The notes under the pieces are model-generated. The model saw only the letters and a program-made list of their open reading frames with translations. It was not told the DNA's origin and searched no databases. This document shows, piece by piece, positions 51,962 to 59,101 of a stretch of 59,101 nucleotides of DNA; the stretch's first letter is position 1; each line of letters begins with the position of its first letter. Origin of the DNA: an uncultured Clostridia bacterium (lineage in GTDB: Bacteria > Bacillota > Clostridia > Christensenellales > Borkfalkiaceae). The position numbers were made by a program, and so were the translations under genes. The stretch covers positions 1-59,101 of the forward strand of contig CANREJ010000006.1 in NCBI GenBank assembly GCA_947629665.1, given 5' to 3'.

Positions 51962-53845
51962 ATGTTTCAGGAAAAAATACCCATAGTGGTAGGGGTAACG
52001 GGGCACAGAAATATAGTCGAGGCGGACAAGCCTGCCTTAAAAGAGCAGGTTATTGTCGCCCTTAAAGAGATACAAGTCCTCTGCAAGTCAAAGGTAAAGG
52101 GCGGGGAGGACACTCCCGTTGTAATGCTGAACGCATTTGCCGAGGGCGCGGATATCCTCTGCGCCGAGGCTGCCTTTGAACTTGGGATAGATGTGTATGC
52201 TGTATTTCCCTGCGAAGTCGAAACATACAGAACGAGTTTTGAAAATCCCGAAGAGCTTGTAAAATTTGACGAGTACTGCAAAAAAGTTAAGAATTCGGGG
52301 GACTTTATAATTGCACCAAATATCGAAAAGAACGAAGATTGGATGCGGCAAAAAGAAAACATTGACGAGTCTAGCTATCATTATCGTCAACTTGGCATAT
52401 ATATGGCGGAGCATTCGCATATTTTGATTGCTTTGTGGGACGGCAAAGAGCCTAAAACAAAATACGGTTGCGGGGCGGTGGAAGTTGTAAAATTCGCTTT
52501 GGAACACAGCTTTTTGGATAAGGATCACCTATTTACTCCCGCAACTTTAAACCAAACTGCCGCCATATGGATAAAAGCGCGGAGAAAAACCCAACCCCCA
52601 TGCGAAATAACAAAATATTGGATATACGATGATTTTATAGGGCGGGCAGATAAACTGATTAAAGAAGAACAGAAAAAGGATATTTCCTATGCTGACGGGC
52701 AAGTTAATGAAACACGCCATAAAGTAGAAAAGAAGAGAATATTAAATTATGTATGTGAGGATACGCCTCCCGGATTTTTGATTGACATAATAAACAACAC
52801 AGTAGAATATAACGATGAAGAATTTGAGTTTGCCGATGAAGGGCTTTCGTTGTGGCAAGCTGTCGATGAGCTCGATGATTACCGCCGTAACATAAGATAT
52901 CACTATAATAAAGCTGATAGCATTTCCTATAATAAAAATCAAAGCAAATATACTCTGTTTTTAATGTTGCTTGCGGTATTTGCATCATTAGTAGCCTTTG
53001 CCTTTTTGATATATGATGACGCGTCGTTGCATTTTATGATTTTCCCTTGTGCGATTTTTCTTGCCGTAATAATAGGGCTTACCATTTACGGCGGTCGAAA
53101 AGGCTATCATAAAAATTACATAAAGTACCGTGCGGTTGCCGAGGCACTTAGAATACAATTCTATATGTCAATGTGCCTTGGGGAGATGCCGATAATATCT
53201 AACGTGTGTGAGCTGTATTCTTGGACTCAAAAGGTTGATATCGGCTGGATCGAGAAAGCCATTCAGGCGTTAGCCGTAACAAGCAGTCAAAATCTTTCAC
53301 AATACGATTGCTCCGAAGTTATAAAAACTTGGATCGGAGAAACAAAGGATAAACAAGCAATACAAGGGCAGCTTGGATATCATAAGAAAAAGATCGCAGA
53401 TAATACCCAAAAAGCTGTTTTGCACGAAAGGATATCAAAGGGCTTATTGATTGGAACAGTAGCGTTATATGCGCTTATATTCGGCTTGGAAATGGCGTCG
53501 TATATATGTATTTCTTTGGGATATGCCTCGTTTTTGGACAATACGGTTCTACCCAATCTGCCATGGAGAAACGCGCTTGCAATTTTACTCGGAACCTTAA
53601 CCGTCATTTCCCTGCTCGTTTCCTCATATCTCGGGAAATGTTCGCATGAGCGCAAAAAGAGCGATAACGAAAAGATGATTTTGCTTTATTCAAACTCATA
53701 TGTCCGCTGGTGGGAGCTTCATAATAATGAATTTATCCCGGAAGAGATAGAAAAATTTGTAAAGGAAATTGCCCGTGAAGAAATAGTAGAAAACGGCATA
53801 TGGTGCTCTTACGTCAACGAGAACAAGTTGGAAGTAGAGGTGTAG
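51962..53845 (+). CDS. SLOG-domain protein with four membrane helices (SLATT-like effector)
   Basis: 627 residues. The N-terminal domain (about 5-190) has the Rossmann-like SLOG pattern: VVGVTGHRN (9-17), then NAFAEGADILCAEAA (57-71) and VYAVFPC, as in LOG/DprA and TIR-linked signal receptors. The C-terminal half has two helix pairs: about 332-385 and about 490-560, with a helical linker between, resembling SLATT pore-type effectors. This suggests binding of a nucleotide signal and membrane disruption. It follows the TIR gene by 45 bp with ribosome binding site GGGAG, so the two are likely co-expressed. Pore activity is inference from the family plan. Confidence 0.78.
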   Translation: MFQEKIPIVVGVTGHRNIVEADKPALKEQVIVALKEIQVLCKSKVKGGEDTPVVMLNAFAEGADILCAEAAFELGIDVYAVFPCEVETYRTSFENPEELVKFDEYCKKVKNSGDFIIAPNIEKNEDWMRQKENIDESSYHYRQLGIYMAEHSHILIALWDGKEPKTKYGCGAVEVVKFALEHSFLDKDHLFTPATLNQTAAIWIKARRKTQPPCEITKYWIYDDFIGRADKLIKEEQKKDISYADGQVNETRHKVEKKRILNYVCEDTPPGFLIDIINNTVEYNDEEFEFADEGLSLWQAVDELDDYRRNIRYHYNKADSISYNKNQSKYTLFLMLLAVFASLVAFAFLIYDDASLHFMIFPCAIFLAVIIGLTIYGGRKGYHKNYIKYRAVAEALRIQFYMSMCLGEMPIISNVCELYSWTQKVDIGWIEKAIQALAVTSSQNLSQYDCSEVIKTWIGETKDKQAIQGQLGYHKKKIADNTQKAVLHERISKGLLIGTVALYALIFGLEMASYICISLGYASFLDNTVLPNLPWRNALAILLGTLTVISLLVSSYLGKCSHERKKSDNEKMILLYSNSYVRWWELHNNEFIPEEIEKFVKEIAREEIVENGIWCSYVNENKLEVEV

Positions 53846-53874
53846 TAAAATACCGTCAACAATTTAAAAGTCAA

Positions 53875-53917
53875 TTGCAAAAAGATACTTGTAAATTTTA
53901 CAAGTATCTTTTTGCAA
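53875..53917. terminator. Terminator after the SLOG-membrane gene
   Basis: A 43-nt near-perfect palindrome: 21-base arms starting TTGCAAAAAGATACTTGTAA around a single T. It ends the TIR-SLOG transcription unit. From 53918 to 54108 nothing further is recognised except the GAGG ribosome binding site of the next gene. Confidence 0.85.
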
Positions 53918-54108
53918 ATACATAATTCCGGCATGGCGTAAAAGATGTTTAATTGCATTGGCAAAATAAATAAATTATAATTAATATACAAAGAACCGAT
54001 TATAAAGCGACACACAAATGTGGACAAATAAAACGTATATCGGCAATTTGGGCACAGTCGCTTGTCGCTGCCTGAGGGTAAAAAATTAATACAGTTGAGG
54101 ATAAATTA

Positions 54109-54771
54109 ATGAAAATTTACATAACAGGGAATGCAAGCAAAACTCTTGCAAAAGAAATCGAAAGACGGTTGAATGCATATTGTTATAATGCGCATGCCGA
54201 TGAGTGCGGTGATGATAATTCCTCCTTTAATTCCGTCAAGGATAATTTGAGGGGATATACAGATGCAATTTTGCTGATTGATCTTTTGGAAAGTTGCGAA
54301 AAATCCACATTCGCGTTCAAAGTCGGTTATATAATCGGCAAGTTTAAAAAGAAAAACGTAAATCTCTATTTTCTGCATACAACAGAGAAAGACGTGGAGA
54401 GGTCTTTGTGTGATTTGAAATATTATTGCTTAAAGAACACGGACAACGACACAGATATTGCGGAAGAGATTTGTTTTGAGCTGTTTGAGCGTTGGCGGGA
54501 GGATAGTATAAATTATAAGATTAAAAACAATATGCTTTTAAAACAGGAAGATGACATATACATTAAAGCCTTAAAATACTGTGTATGTGGCAATCAGGCG
54601 TCCGTATCCGTAATACAGCGGCAGTTCCCCGTCGGGTATATCAAGGCTTGTAAAATATTCGATTGGATGGTTGAGAAAAACTATGTGGCTAAACAGTCGC
54701 GCAACCGTCCGGCAAAAGTATTAATGACATACGAAGAATTTAAAAATATATACGGCGATATTGACGATTGA
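54109..54771 (+). CDS. Nucleoside-deoxyribosyltransferase-like domain fused to FtsK-gamma winged helix
   Basis: 220 residues. Residues 1-110: KIYITGNASK, then LRGYTDAILLID and STFAFKVGYIIG resemble the nucleoside 2-deoxyribosyltransferase/DUF4406 fold, in which an (E)xGYA motif holds the catalytic acid; here the usual E is K71 or F70, so activity is doubtful. Residues 148-207 match FtsK-gamma: A-x-x-x-V...SVSVIQRQFPVGYIKACKIFDWMVEKNYV. FtsK-gamma normally reads polar DNA motifs in chromosome segregation; in a small soluble protein it may act as a DNA sensor or regulator. This fusion is unusual. GAGG ribosome binding site. Confidence 0.72.
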   Translation: MKIYITGNASKTLAKEIERRLNAYCYNAHADECGDDNSSFNSVKDNLRGYTDAILLIDLLESCEKSTFAFKVGYIIGKFKKKNVNLYFLHTTEKDVERSLCDLKYYCLKNTDNDTDIAEEICFELFERWREDSINYKIKNNMLLKQEDDIYIKALKYCVCGNQASVSVIQRQFPVGYIKACKIFDWMVEKNYVAKQSRNRPAKVLMTYEEFKNIYGDIDD

Positions 54772-54860
54772 CTTTTAACCCCTGTTTTGGGCTGGCCGAT
54801 GATATGAAAAGGCGAGTTCGATAAGGCGATTATAAAAGATTTTCAATAAAGGAGCATAAT

Positions 54861-55547
54861 ATGATTTACATAACGGGCGATACGCATTGCGATATAAATA
54901 TCCAAAAACTTTACGATTTTGCGGCAAAAAATCCGCAGCTTACAAAGGCGGACTATATGATAATTGCGGGCGACTTCGGTGCGGTGTGGAGTAAAAAAAC
55001 GCTTAATGCCAATCTGGATAAATATTCTGCTCTGCCGTTTACGGTGCTGTTCGTGGACGGCAACCATGAAAACTTCGATATTCTAAACGCCTATCCCGTA
55101 ACAAAATGGCGTGGCGGCAAAGTGCATAAGATCCGCCCCGACATAATCCACCTTATGCGTGGGCAGGTGTACTCCATTTACGGCAAAACGTTCTTCACTT
55201 TCGGGGGCGGCACGTCAATAGACAAATACCGCAGAGAAGAAGGAGTAAGTTGGTGGAAGCAGGAAATGCCTTCGTATGAGGAGTTGGACGAGGGGATTGC
55301 AAACCTAAAAAAGTGCGGCAACAAAGTGGACTATATAATAACCCATTCCTGCGATGAAAAGGCTTTGTGGTATCCGCCGCTGAGAACGCGCGGAACGCAC
55401 ATGGCGACATATCCCGAAAACCAAATGCTATCCTATTTCGAGGACATAGTTGACTACGGGCATTGGTATTTCGGGCACTATCACCTCGACGGCGACCTCA
55501 CCGCCAAAAAGACGGTGCTGTTTGACAGAGTTGTAAAAATCAGTTAA
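54861..55547 (+). CDS. Calcineurin-like metallophosphoesterase
   Basis: 228 residues. Metal motifs GDTHCD (6-11), GDFG (37-40), GNHE (67-70) and the later H residues in IITHS and YFGHYHLD. Clear AAAGGAG ribosome binding site. Members cut phosphodiesters or phosphomonoesters including cyclic nucleotides; in this island a role in removing a nucleotide signal is a guess. Confidence 0.88.
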   Translation: MIYITGDTHCDINIQKLYDFAAKNPQLTKADYMIIAGDFGAVWSKKTLNANLDKYSALPFTVLFVDGNHENFDILNAYPVTKWRGGKVHKIRPDIIHLMRGQVYSIYGKTFFTFGGGTSIDKYRREEGVSWWKQEMPSYEELDEGIANLKKCGNKVDYIITHSCDEKALWYPPLRTRGTHMATYPENQMLSYFEDIVDYGHWYFGHYHLDGDLTAKKTVLFDRVVKIS

Positions 55548-55610
55548 AATATATACGCGGTTAAATCCGTAACGGATATTTCAATGTGCCGAATTGCAAG
55601 GAGAGTTAAA

Positions 55611-56075
55611 GTGAAAGCTCTGTTTTTAGATATAGACGGTGTTCTCAATTCCGACGCCTACGACAGAGTGCGCGATTGGAATATATTGTCCAATATAGAT
55701 GAGACGCGCTTGCCGCTTTTAAAAAAGATAATAGACCAAACGGGTGCGGAAATTGTATTGACTTCGTCCTGGCGCAACCATTGGGATAATGACCCAAGCA
55801 AACGTGATGAAAGCGGCGTCTATATCCAAACGCTCTTTGAAAAATACGGCTTAAATATTTTCGGCAAGACGGAGGACTTCGGGCAGGTAACTTTGCGTGG
55901 GCAGGAGATAAAGGCATGGATAGCCGCGCACAATGTGGGGGCGTTTGCGATACTTGATGATTATGCTTTCGGGTGGGAAGATTTAACGCAATATGTAGTC
56001 AAAACAAATCCACGTTTCGGTCATGGTTTGGAAGAACAGCATGTTAAAAAAGTTGTTGAGCTTTTAAATAAATAA
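55611..56075 (+). CDS. HAD phosphatase of the RNA-repair (HAD_SAK_2) type
   Basis: 154 residues from GTG 55611, chosen because GGAG lies seven bases before it; an upstream in-frame ATG at 55584 has no such site. DxD motif LDIDGVLNSD (D7, D9), motif II VLTSSWRNH and the ILDDYAF acidic motif. The pattern fits the HAD domain named from Swiss Army Knife RNA repair proteins. It could remove phosphates from RNA ends or nucleotides. Confidence 0.8.
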   Translation: MKALFLDIDGVLNSDAYDRVRDWNILSNIDETRLPLLKKIIDQTGAEIVLTSSWRNHWDNDPSKRDESGVYIQTLFEKYGLNIFGKTEDFGQVTLRGQEIKAWIAAHNVGAFAILDDYAFGWEDLTQYVVKTNPRFGHGLEEQHVKKVVELLNK

Positions 56076-56094
56076 GGCTTGCAAAAAGCAAGCC
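56076..56094. other. Hairpin at the end of the HAD gene
   Basis: GGCTTGC-AAAAA-GCAAGCC follows the stop codon directly. It has no T run, so it may stabilise the message rather than end it. Confidence 0.4.
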
Positions 56095-56163
56095 GACATT
56101 TTCACCGTTACCGATAAAGGCAAAACACGGCGACAAAAGAACTTTTAAATCAATAAACTTTTG

Positions 56164-56192
56164 CAGGCAGGGGAATTTCTCTGCCTGTTTTT
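56164..56192 (+). terminator. Terminator before the integrase gene
   Basis: CAGGCAGGGGA pairs imperfectly with TCTCTGCCTG, followed by TTTTT. Confidence 0.65.
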
Positions 56193-56208
56193 ATGGACAA
56201 TTTGAATT

Positions 56209-56234
56209 ACGCCGCTTCACAAGCGGCGTATAAT
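56209..56234 (+). promoter_or_regulatory. Hairpin overlapping the integrase -10
   Basis: ACGCCGCTT-CAC-AAGCGGCGT is a perfect 9-bp stem (56209-56229) whose end merges with TATAAT (56229-56234). No -35 match is visible, so the promoter may need a protein bound at the dyad. Confidence 0.5.
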
Positions 56235-56263
56235 TTTTGCATAACACTTTTTCGGAGGAATTT

Positions 56264-57205
56264 ATGCAGTACAAACAATGGCTAAACGAGTGGCTGGAAA
56301 ATTATGTAAAGCCTTCATCCAAACCAAAAACTTATTTAAGATATTATGAAATAGTAACCCGTCATCTTTATCCCGCTCTCGGCAGTTACGAAATGACAAC
56401 CCTAACACCTATCATATTGCAACGGTTCATCTCCGGCCTTTCATTAAGCGGCAATTTAAAGACGGGCGCAGGGCTTTCGCCAAATTCCGTAAACGGAATA
56501 ATAACCGTGATCAGGGGCTCTTTTAAGTACGCGTCGCTTATGGGAATGGTTAATGAAAACCCCGCATGCAACTTAATACGCCCAAAGATAAGAGAGAGGG
56601 AAGTTAGCTGCTTTACTATTACAGAACAGAAAAAAATAGAAGCCGCCGCTTTAAATTACGGCACATGCAAATGGTTCGGGATAGTGCTGTGCCTGTATAC
56701 GGGGCTTCGGATAGGAGAACTTCTCGCTCTTGAATGGGACGATATAGATTTCAAAAATTACACGGTAACCGTATCTAAAACATGCTTTGACGGCAAGGAC
56801 AGCACGGGCAAATTTACGCGAATTACGGACTCTCCCAAAACGCATACATCCCGAAGGATTATTCCTATACCCAAACAGCTTTGCGCTCGGCTATACGCCT
56901 TTAAGCGCGGAAGTAGCTCAAAGTGCATAATTTCTTCCAACGGCAAACCAATTTGCGTGCGTGCATATCAACGCAGTTTTGAAGCTCTGTTGCGCCGCTT
57001 AAATATCCGGCACAAAGGATTTCACAGTCTGCGGCACACGTTTGCCACGCGTGCGATAGAGTGCGGAATGGATGTTAAAACCCTTTCGGAAATTTTAGGT
57101 CATAAAAACCCTTCCGTAACGCTTAAACGTTATGTACACAGTCTTATGGAGCACAAGAGGGAAATGATGAACAGGCTTGGTAAAATGTTGATGATGTCAA
57201 TATAA
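56264..57205 (+). CDS. Tyrosine recombinase / integrase
   Basis: 313 residues; ATG 56264 follows CGGAGG. N-terminal SAM-like core-binding domain (about 1-105), catalytic domain with R149 (TGLRIGE), H254-x-x-R257 (HSLRHTF), H280 (GHKN) and Y290 (KRYVH). All five catalytic residues are present. Size and order match Tn916/phage-type integrases. At the edge of the AT-rich island it is the likely agent that inserted it. Confidence 0.93.
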   Translation: MQYKQWLNEWLENYVKPSSKPKTYLRYYEIVTRHLYPALGSYEMTTLTPIILQRFISGLSLSGNLKTGAGLSPNSVNGIITVIRGSFKYASLMGMVNENPACNLIRPKIREREVSCFTITEQKKIEAAALNYGTCKWFGIVLCLYTGLRIGELLALEWDDIDFKNYTVTVSKTCFDGKDSTGKFTRITDSPKTHTSRRIIPIPKQLCARLYAFKRGSSSKCIISSNGKPICVRAYQRSFEALLRRLNIRHKGFHSLRHTFATRAIECGMDVKTLSEILGHKNPSVTLKRYVHSLMEHKREMMNRLGKMLMMSI

Positions 57206-57359
57206 AAAAGACAAGACAGCCGTCTTGCCGTAAAAATAATGTTTTCGCCTATTATATTAATAGGCGGTCGTTCCGTGCCATGGAACGACCGCCCGAATGT
57301 TAGGTTGTTGCTGTGCCTGACGCAATTTAATAAAAAAAACCAAAATGCGAAAAATAATG
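57206..57359. other. Region right of the integrase with strong hairpin, possible attachment site
   Basis: GGCGGTCGTTCC (57263-57274) and GGAACGACCGCC (57282-57293) form a perfect 12-bp stem. A TCGCCTATTA word at 57245 recurs at 57405 (TCGCCTATTAATATATTAGG), flanking 160 bp. Nothing coding is seen. An attachment site beside the integrase is plausible but unproven. Confidence 0.4.
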
Positions 57360-57388
57360 TTGATTTTTAATTGATAATATAGTATACT
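57360..57388 (+). promoter_or_regulatory. Promoter of the helicase gene
   Basis: TTGATT (57360-57365), 17-bp spacer, TATACT (57383-57388). The leader of about 85 nt ends with the pair ACCCGT/ACGGGT (57435-57472), a hairpin that could cover the weak ribosome binding site. Confidence 0.7.
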
Positions 57389-57479
57389 GAACAAGTAGAA
57401 AAATCGCCTATTAATATATTAGGAGTATAAAATTACCCGTGATTTTTTAGTTTATTGGCAGTTTTTTACGGGTGTAAAT

Positions 57480-59101
57480 ATGCTTAATCTGTATTCTCAC
57501 AACCAAACGGCATATGAGGCGGCGGTGGAAATGCTCCAAAGCAGGGGCAAAGCCGCAATTATCCATCCCACGGGGACGGGTAAGTCCTTTATTGCCTTCA
57601 AACTGTGCGAGGACAATCCGGACAAAAAAATCCTTTGGCTCTCGCCCTCGGAATATATTTTTAAGACCCAGATAGAGAATTTAAAGGCCGTGTCGGACGG
57701 GTATTGCCCCCAAAATATCGCCTTTTACACCTACGCCAAGCTCACGTTTATGTCGGACGAGGAAATATCGGCAATAACCCCCGATTATATCGTTTTGGAC
57801 GAATTCCACCGTTGCGGCGCGGAAGTATGGGGCAAGGGCGTGCAGACTGTATTAAATGCCTATCCCAATGCACCCGTCCTCGGACTTTCGGCGACAAATA
57901 TAAGGTATTTGGATAACCAAAGGGATATGGCGGACGAGTTGTTCGGCGGCAACATCGCAAGTGAAATCACGCTTGGCGAGGCGATAGTCCGCGGTATTTT
58001 AAATCCGCCAAAGTATGTATTGTCCGTTTATCGATTGCAAAACGACTTAAATAAATACGAACGCCGCGTGCATCTTGCCAAGAGCAAGGCTGTGCGAAAC
58101 GAGGGCGAGAAATATTTAAACGCTCTCCGCCGCGCGCTTGAAAAGGCAGACGGTCTTCCCGAAATATTCAATAAACACATACCAGATAAAAGCGGCAAAT
58201 ACATCGTCTTCTGCGCCAACGTGGAGCACATGGACGAGATGATATCCCACGCGGACGAATGGTTCGGCGGGATAGATAATGAGCCCCATATCTACCGCGC
58301 TTACAGCGACGACCCCGAAACGAGCAGGGCATTTAAAAACTTCAAAGCAGATACAAGCGAACACCTCAAACTTCTTTATTGTATAGATATGCTCAACGAG
58401 GGCGTGCACGTGGAGGACGTAAACGGAGTAATTCTATTGCGCCCCACCGTGTCACCTATTATATATAAACAGCAGATAGGCCGCGCCCTCTCGGCAAGCA
58501 AAACCACAAACGCGGTAATCTTTGATATCGTAATGAATATAGAAAACCTGTACTCAATAGGCGCGATAGAGGACGAGATGCAGGTAGTTATGACCTACTA
58601 CCGTTCCCGCGGGCTTGATGACAGGATAGTAAACGATAGGTTCAAAGTCGTGGACGAGGTGCGCGGGTGCGTAGAGTTATTTGAAAAGCTGAACGACACT
58701 CTTGTCGCCTCTTGGGACTATATGTACGGCGAGGCGAAAAAGTACTACGAAACCAACGGAAACCTCGAAGTGCCGGTGAAGTACAAAACCGAGCAGGGAT
58801 ATTCCCTCGGGAGTTGGATAATGACCCAACGCGCCGTCCGCCGCGGCGAGCAATTCGGAGTATTGGGCGAGGATAGAATAAAGAAGTTAGACGATATAGG
58901 CATGTTCTGGGGGAGCTACAGGGATCTCTCCTGGGAGAGATATTATAAAGCCGCTCAAAACTACTATGCCGAGCACGGCAACCTCAAGGTGCCCGCACTC
59001 TATTCCAACGGCGGAATAAAACTCGGCGCGTGGATATCCAACCTGCGCACTTACAGGAAGAACGGTCTTAAAAGTAATTACTTAACGCCCGAGCGCATAG
59101 C
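57480..59101 (+). CDS. Superfamily 2 helicase with helicase-associated repeats (partial, runs off window)
   Basis: 540 codons visible, no stop before the window end. Motif I HPTGTGKSF (about 33-41), motif II VLDEFHR (DEFH), motif III LSATN, motif VI QQIGRALSA. The first 370 residues form the two RecA-like lobes. From about 420 two helicase-associated (HA) repeats begin, with the pattern W..YY..A..YY...GNL.VP..Y......LG.W(I); more are likely beyond the end. Such helicases with many HA repeats are common on mobile elements and in phage-defence regions. Start at 57480 follows GGGTG, a weak site. Confidence 0.88.
   Translation, partial: MLNLYSHNQTAYEAAVEMLQSRGKAAIIHPTGTGKSFIAFKLCEDNPDKKILWLSPSEYIFKTQIENLKAVSDGYCPQNIAFYTYAKLTFMSDEEISAITPDYIVLDEFHRCGAEVWGKGVQTVLNAYPNAPVLGLSATNIRYLDNQRDMADELFGGNIASEITLGEAIVRGILNPPKYVLSVYRLQNDLNKYERRVHLAKSKAVRNEGEKYLNALRRALEKADGLPEIFNKHIPDKSGKYIVFCANVEHMDEMISHADEWFGGIDNEPHIYRAYSDDPETSRAFKNFKADTSEHLKLLYCIDMLNEGVHVEDVNGVILLRPTVSPIIYKQQIGRALSASKTTNAVIFDIVMNIENLYSIGAIEDEMQVVMTYYRSRGLDDRIVNDRFKVVDEVRGCVELFEKLNDTLVASWDYMYGEAKKYYETNGNLEVPVKYKTEQGYSLGSWIMTQRAVRRGEQFGVLGEDRIKKLDDIGMFWGSYRDLSWERYYKAAQNYYAEHGNLKVPALYSNGGIKLGAWISNLRTYRKNGLKSNYLTPERI

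Noticed and set aside
56076-56094. Terminator after the HAD gene
   Set aside because: The stem is good but no T run follows; the later hairpin at 56164 with TTTTT is the better terminator.

Overview
The window looks like a chromosomal contig from a Gram-positive, probably uncultured gut Clostridia (Firmicutes) lineage. The evidence is: sigma-A type promoters (TTGACA-like, 17 bp, TATAAT), strong GGAGG ribosome binding sites, many lipoproteins with lipoboxes, membrane-anchored secreted enzymes, a fused ispDF, RqcP, YitT and DUF368 proteins, and Firmicute-type RpoB and RpoC. No tRNA gene or CRISPR array was seen. Species cannot be named from sequence alone.

Layout. 1-680: an rRNA-distal zone. 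Base 1 appears to lie in the last bases of a 5S rRNA gene and is followed by a terminator. After it come 5S-derived fragments and members of an unusual structured repeat family. 681-6386: an ABC exporter, then a two-component system (minus strand). 6652-6747: a 31-codon small gene with its own promoter, ribosome binding site and terminator. 6992-26692: a fructan or sucrose utilisation locus. It contains a LacI-type regulator, a six-module surface lipoprotein, three GH32-type enzymes (membrane-anchored, cytoplasmic, lipoprotein), a CUT1 ABC importer with its ATPase, a YesL-like protein, a carbohydrate-binding lipoprotein and a PfkB fructokinase. Two promoters in the locus carry the same pair of direct-repeat operator candidates with identical spacing.

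26840-30628 (minus) is a housekeeping operon: rqcP, yitT-like, ispDF, radA. 30975-39080 is rpoB-rpoC plus a small downstream gene; the rpoB product has a long acidic tail. 39131-39957 is an intergenic repeat zone holding an inverted-repeat element and an exact 66-bp tandem array of six units. Each unit can fold as a pseudoknot plus a hairpin whose arms co-vary. It leads into a promoter whose spacer carries nine consecutive G, in front of a collagen-like lipoprotein gene (39958-42462), so that gene may be phase variable. 42568-43449 is a DUF368 transporter.

From about 43.6 kb to 57.2 kb the DNA becomes visibly more AT-rich and holds what looks like a mobile defence island ending in a tyrosine recombinase. 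It contains a Cys-rich XRE regulator; a vWA + protein kinase + PP2C triad (the TerY-P type arrangement) with a zincin metallopeptidase; a TIR-LRR protein; a SLOG protein with four membrane segments; a nucleoside-deoxyribosyltransferase-like domain fused to an FtsK-gamma domain; a metallophosphoesterase; and a HAD phosphatase of the RNA-repair type. The TIR-LRR plus SLOG-membrane pair recalls Thoeris (a TIR enzyme making a nucleotide signal read by a SLOG effector). It differs by having a leucine-rich-repeat sensor region on the TIR protein and a membrane effector. A helicase with helicase-associated repeats starts at 57480 and runs off the window.
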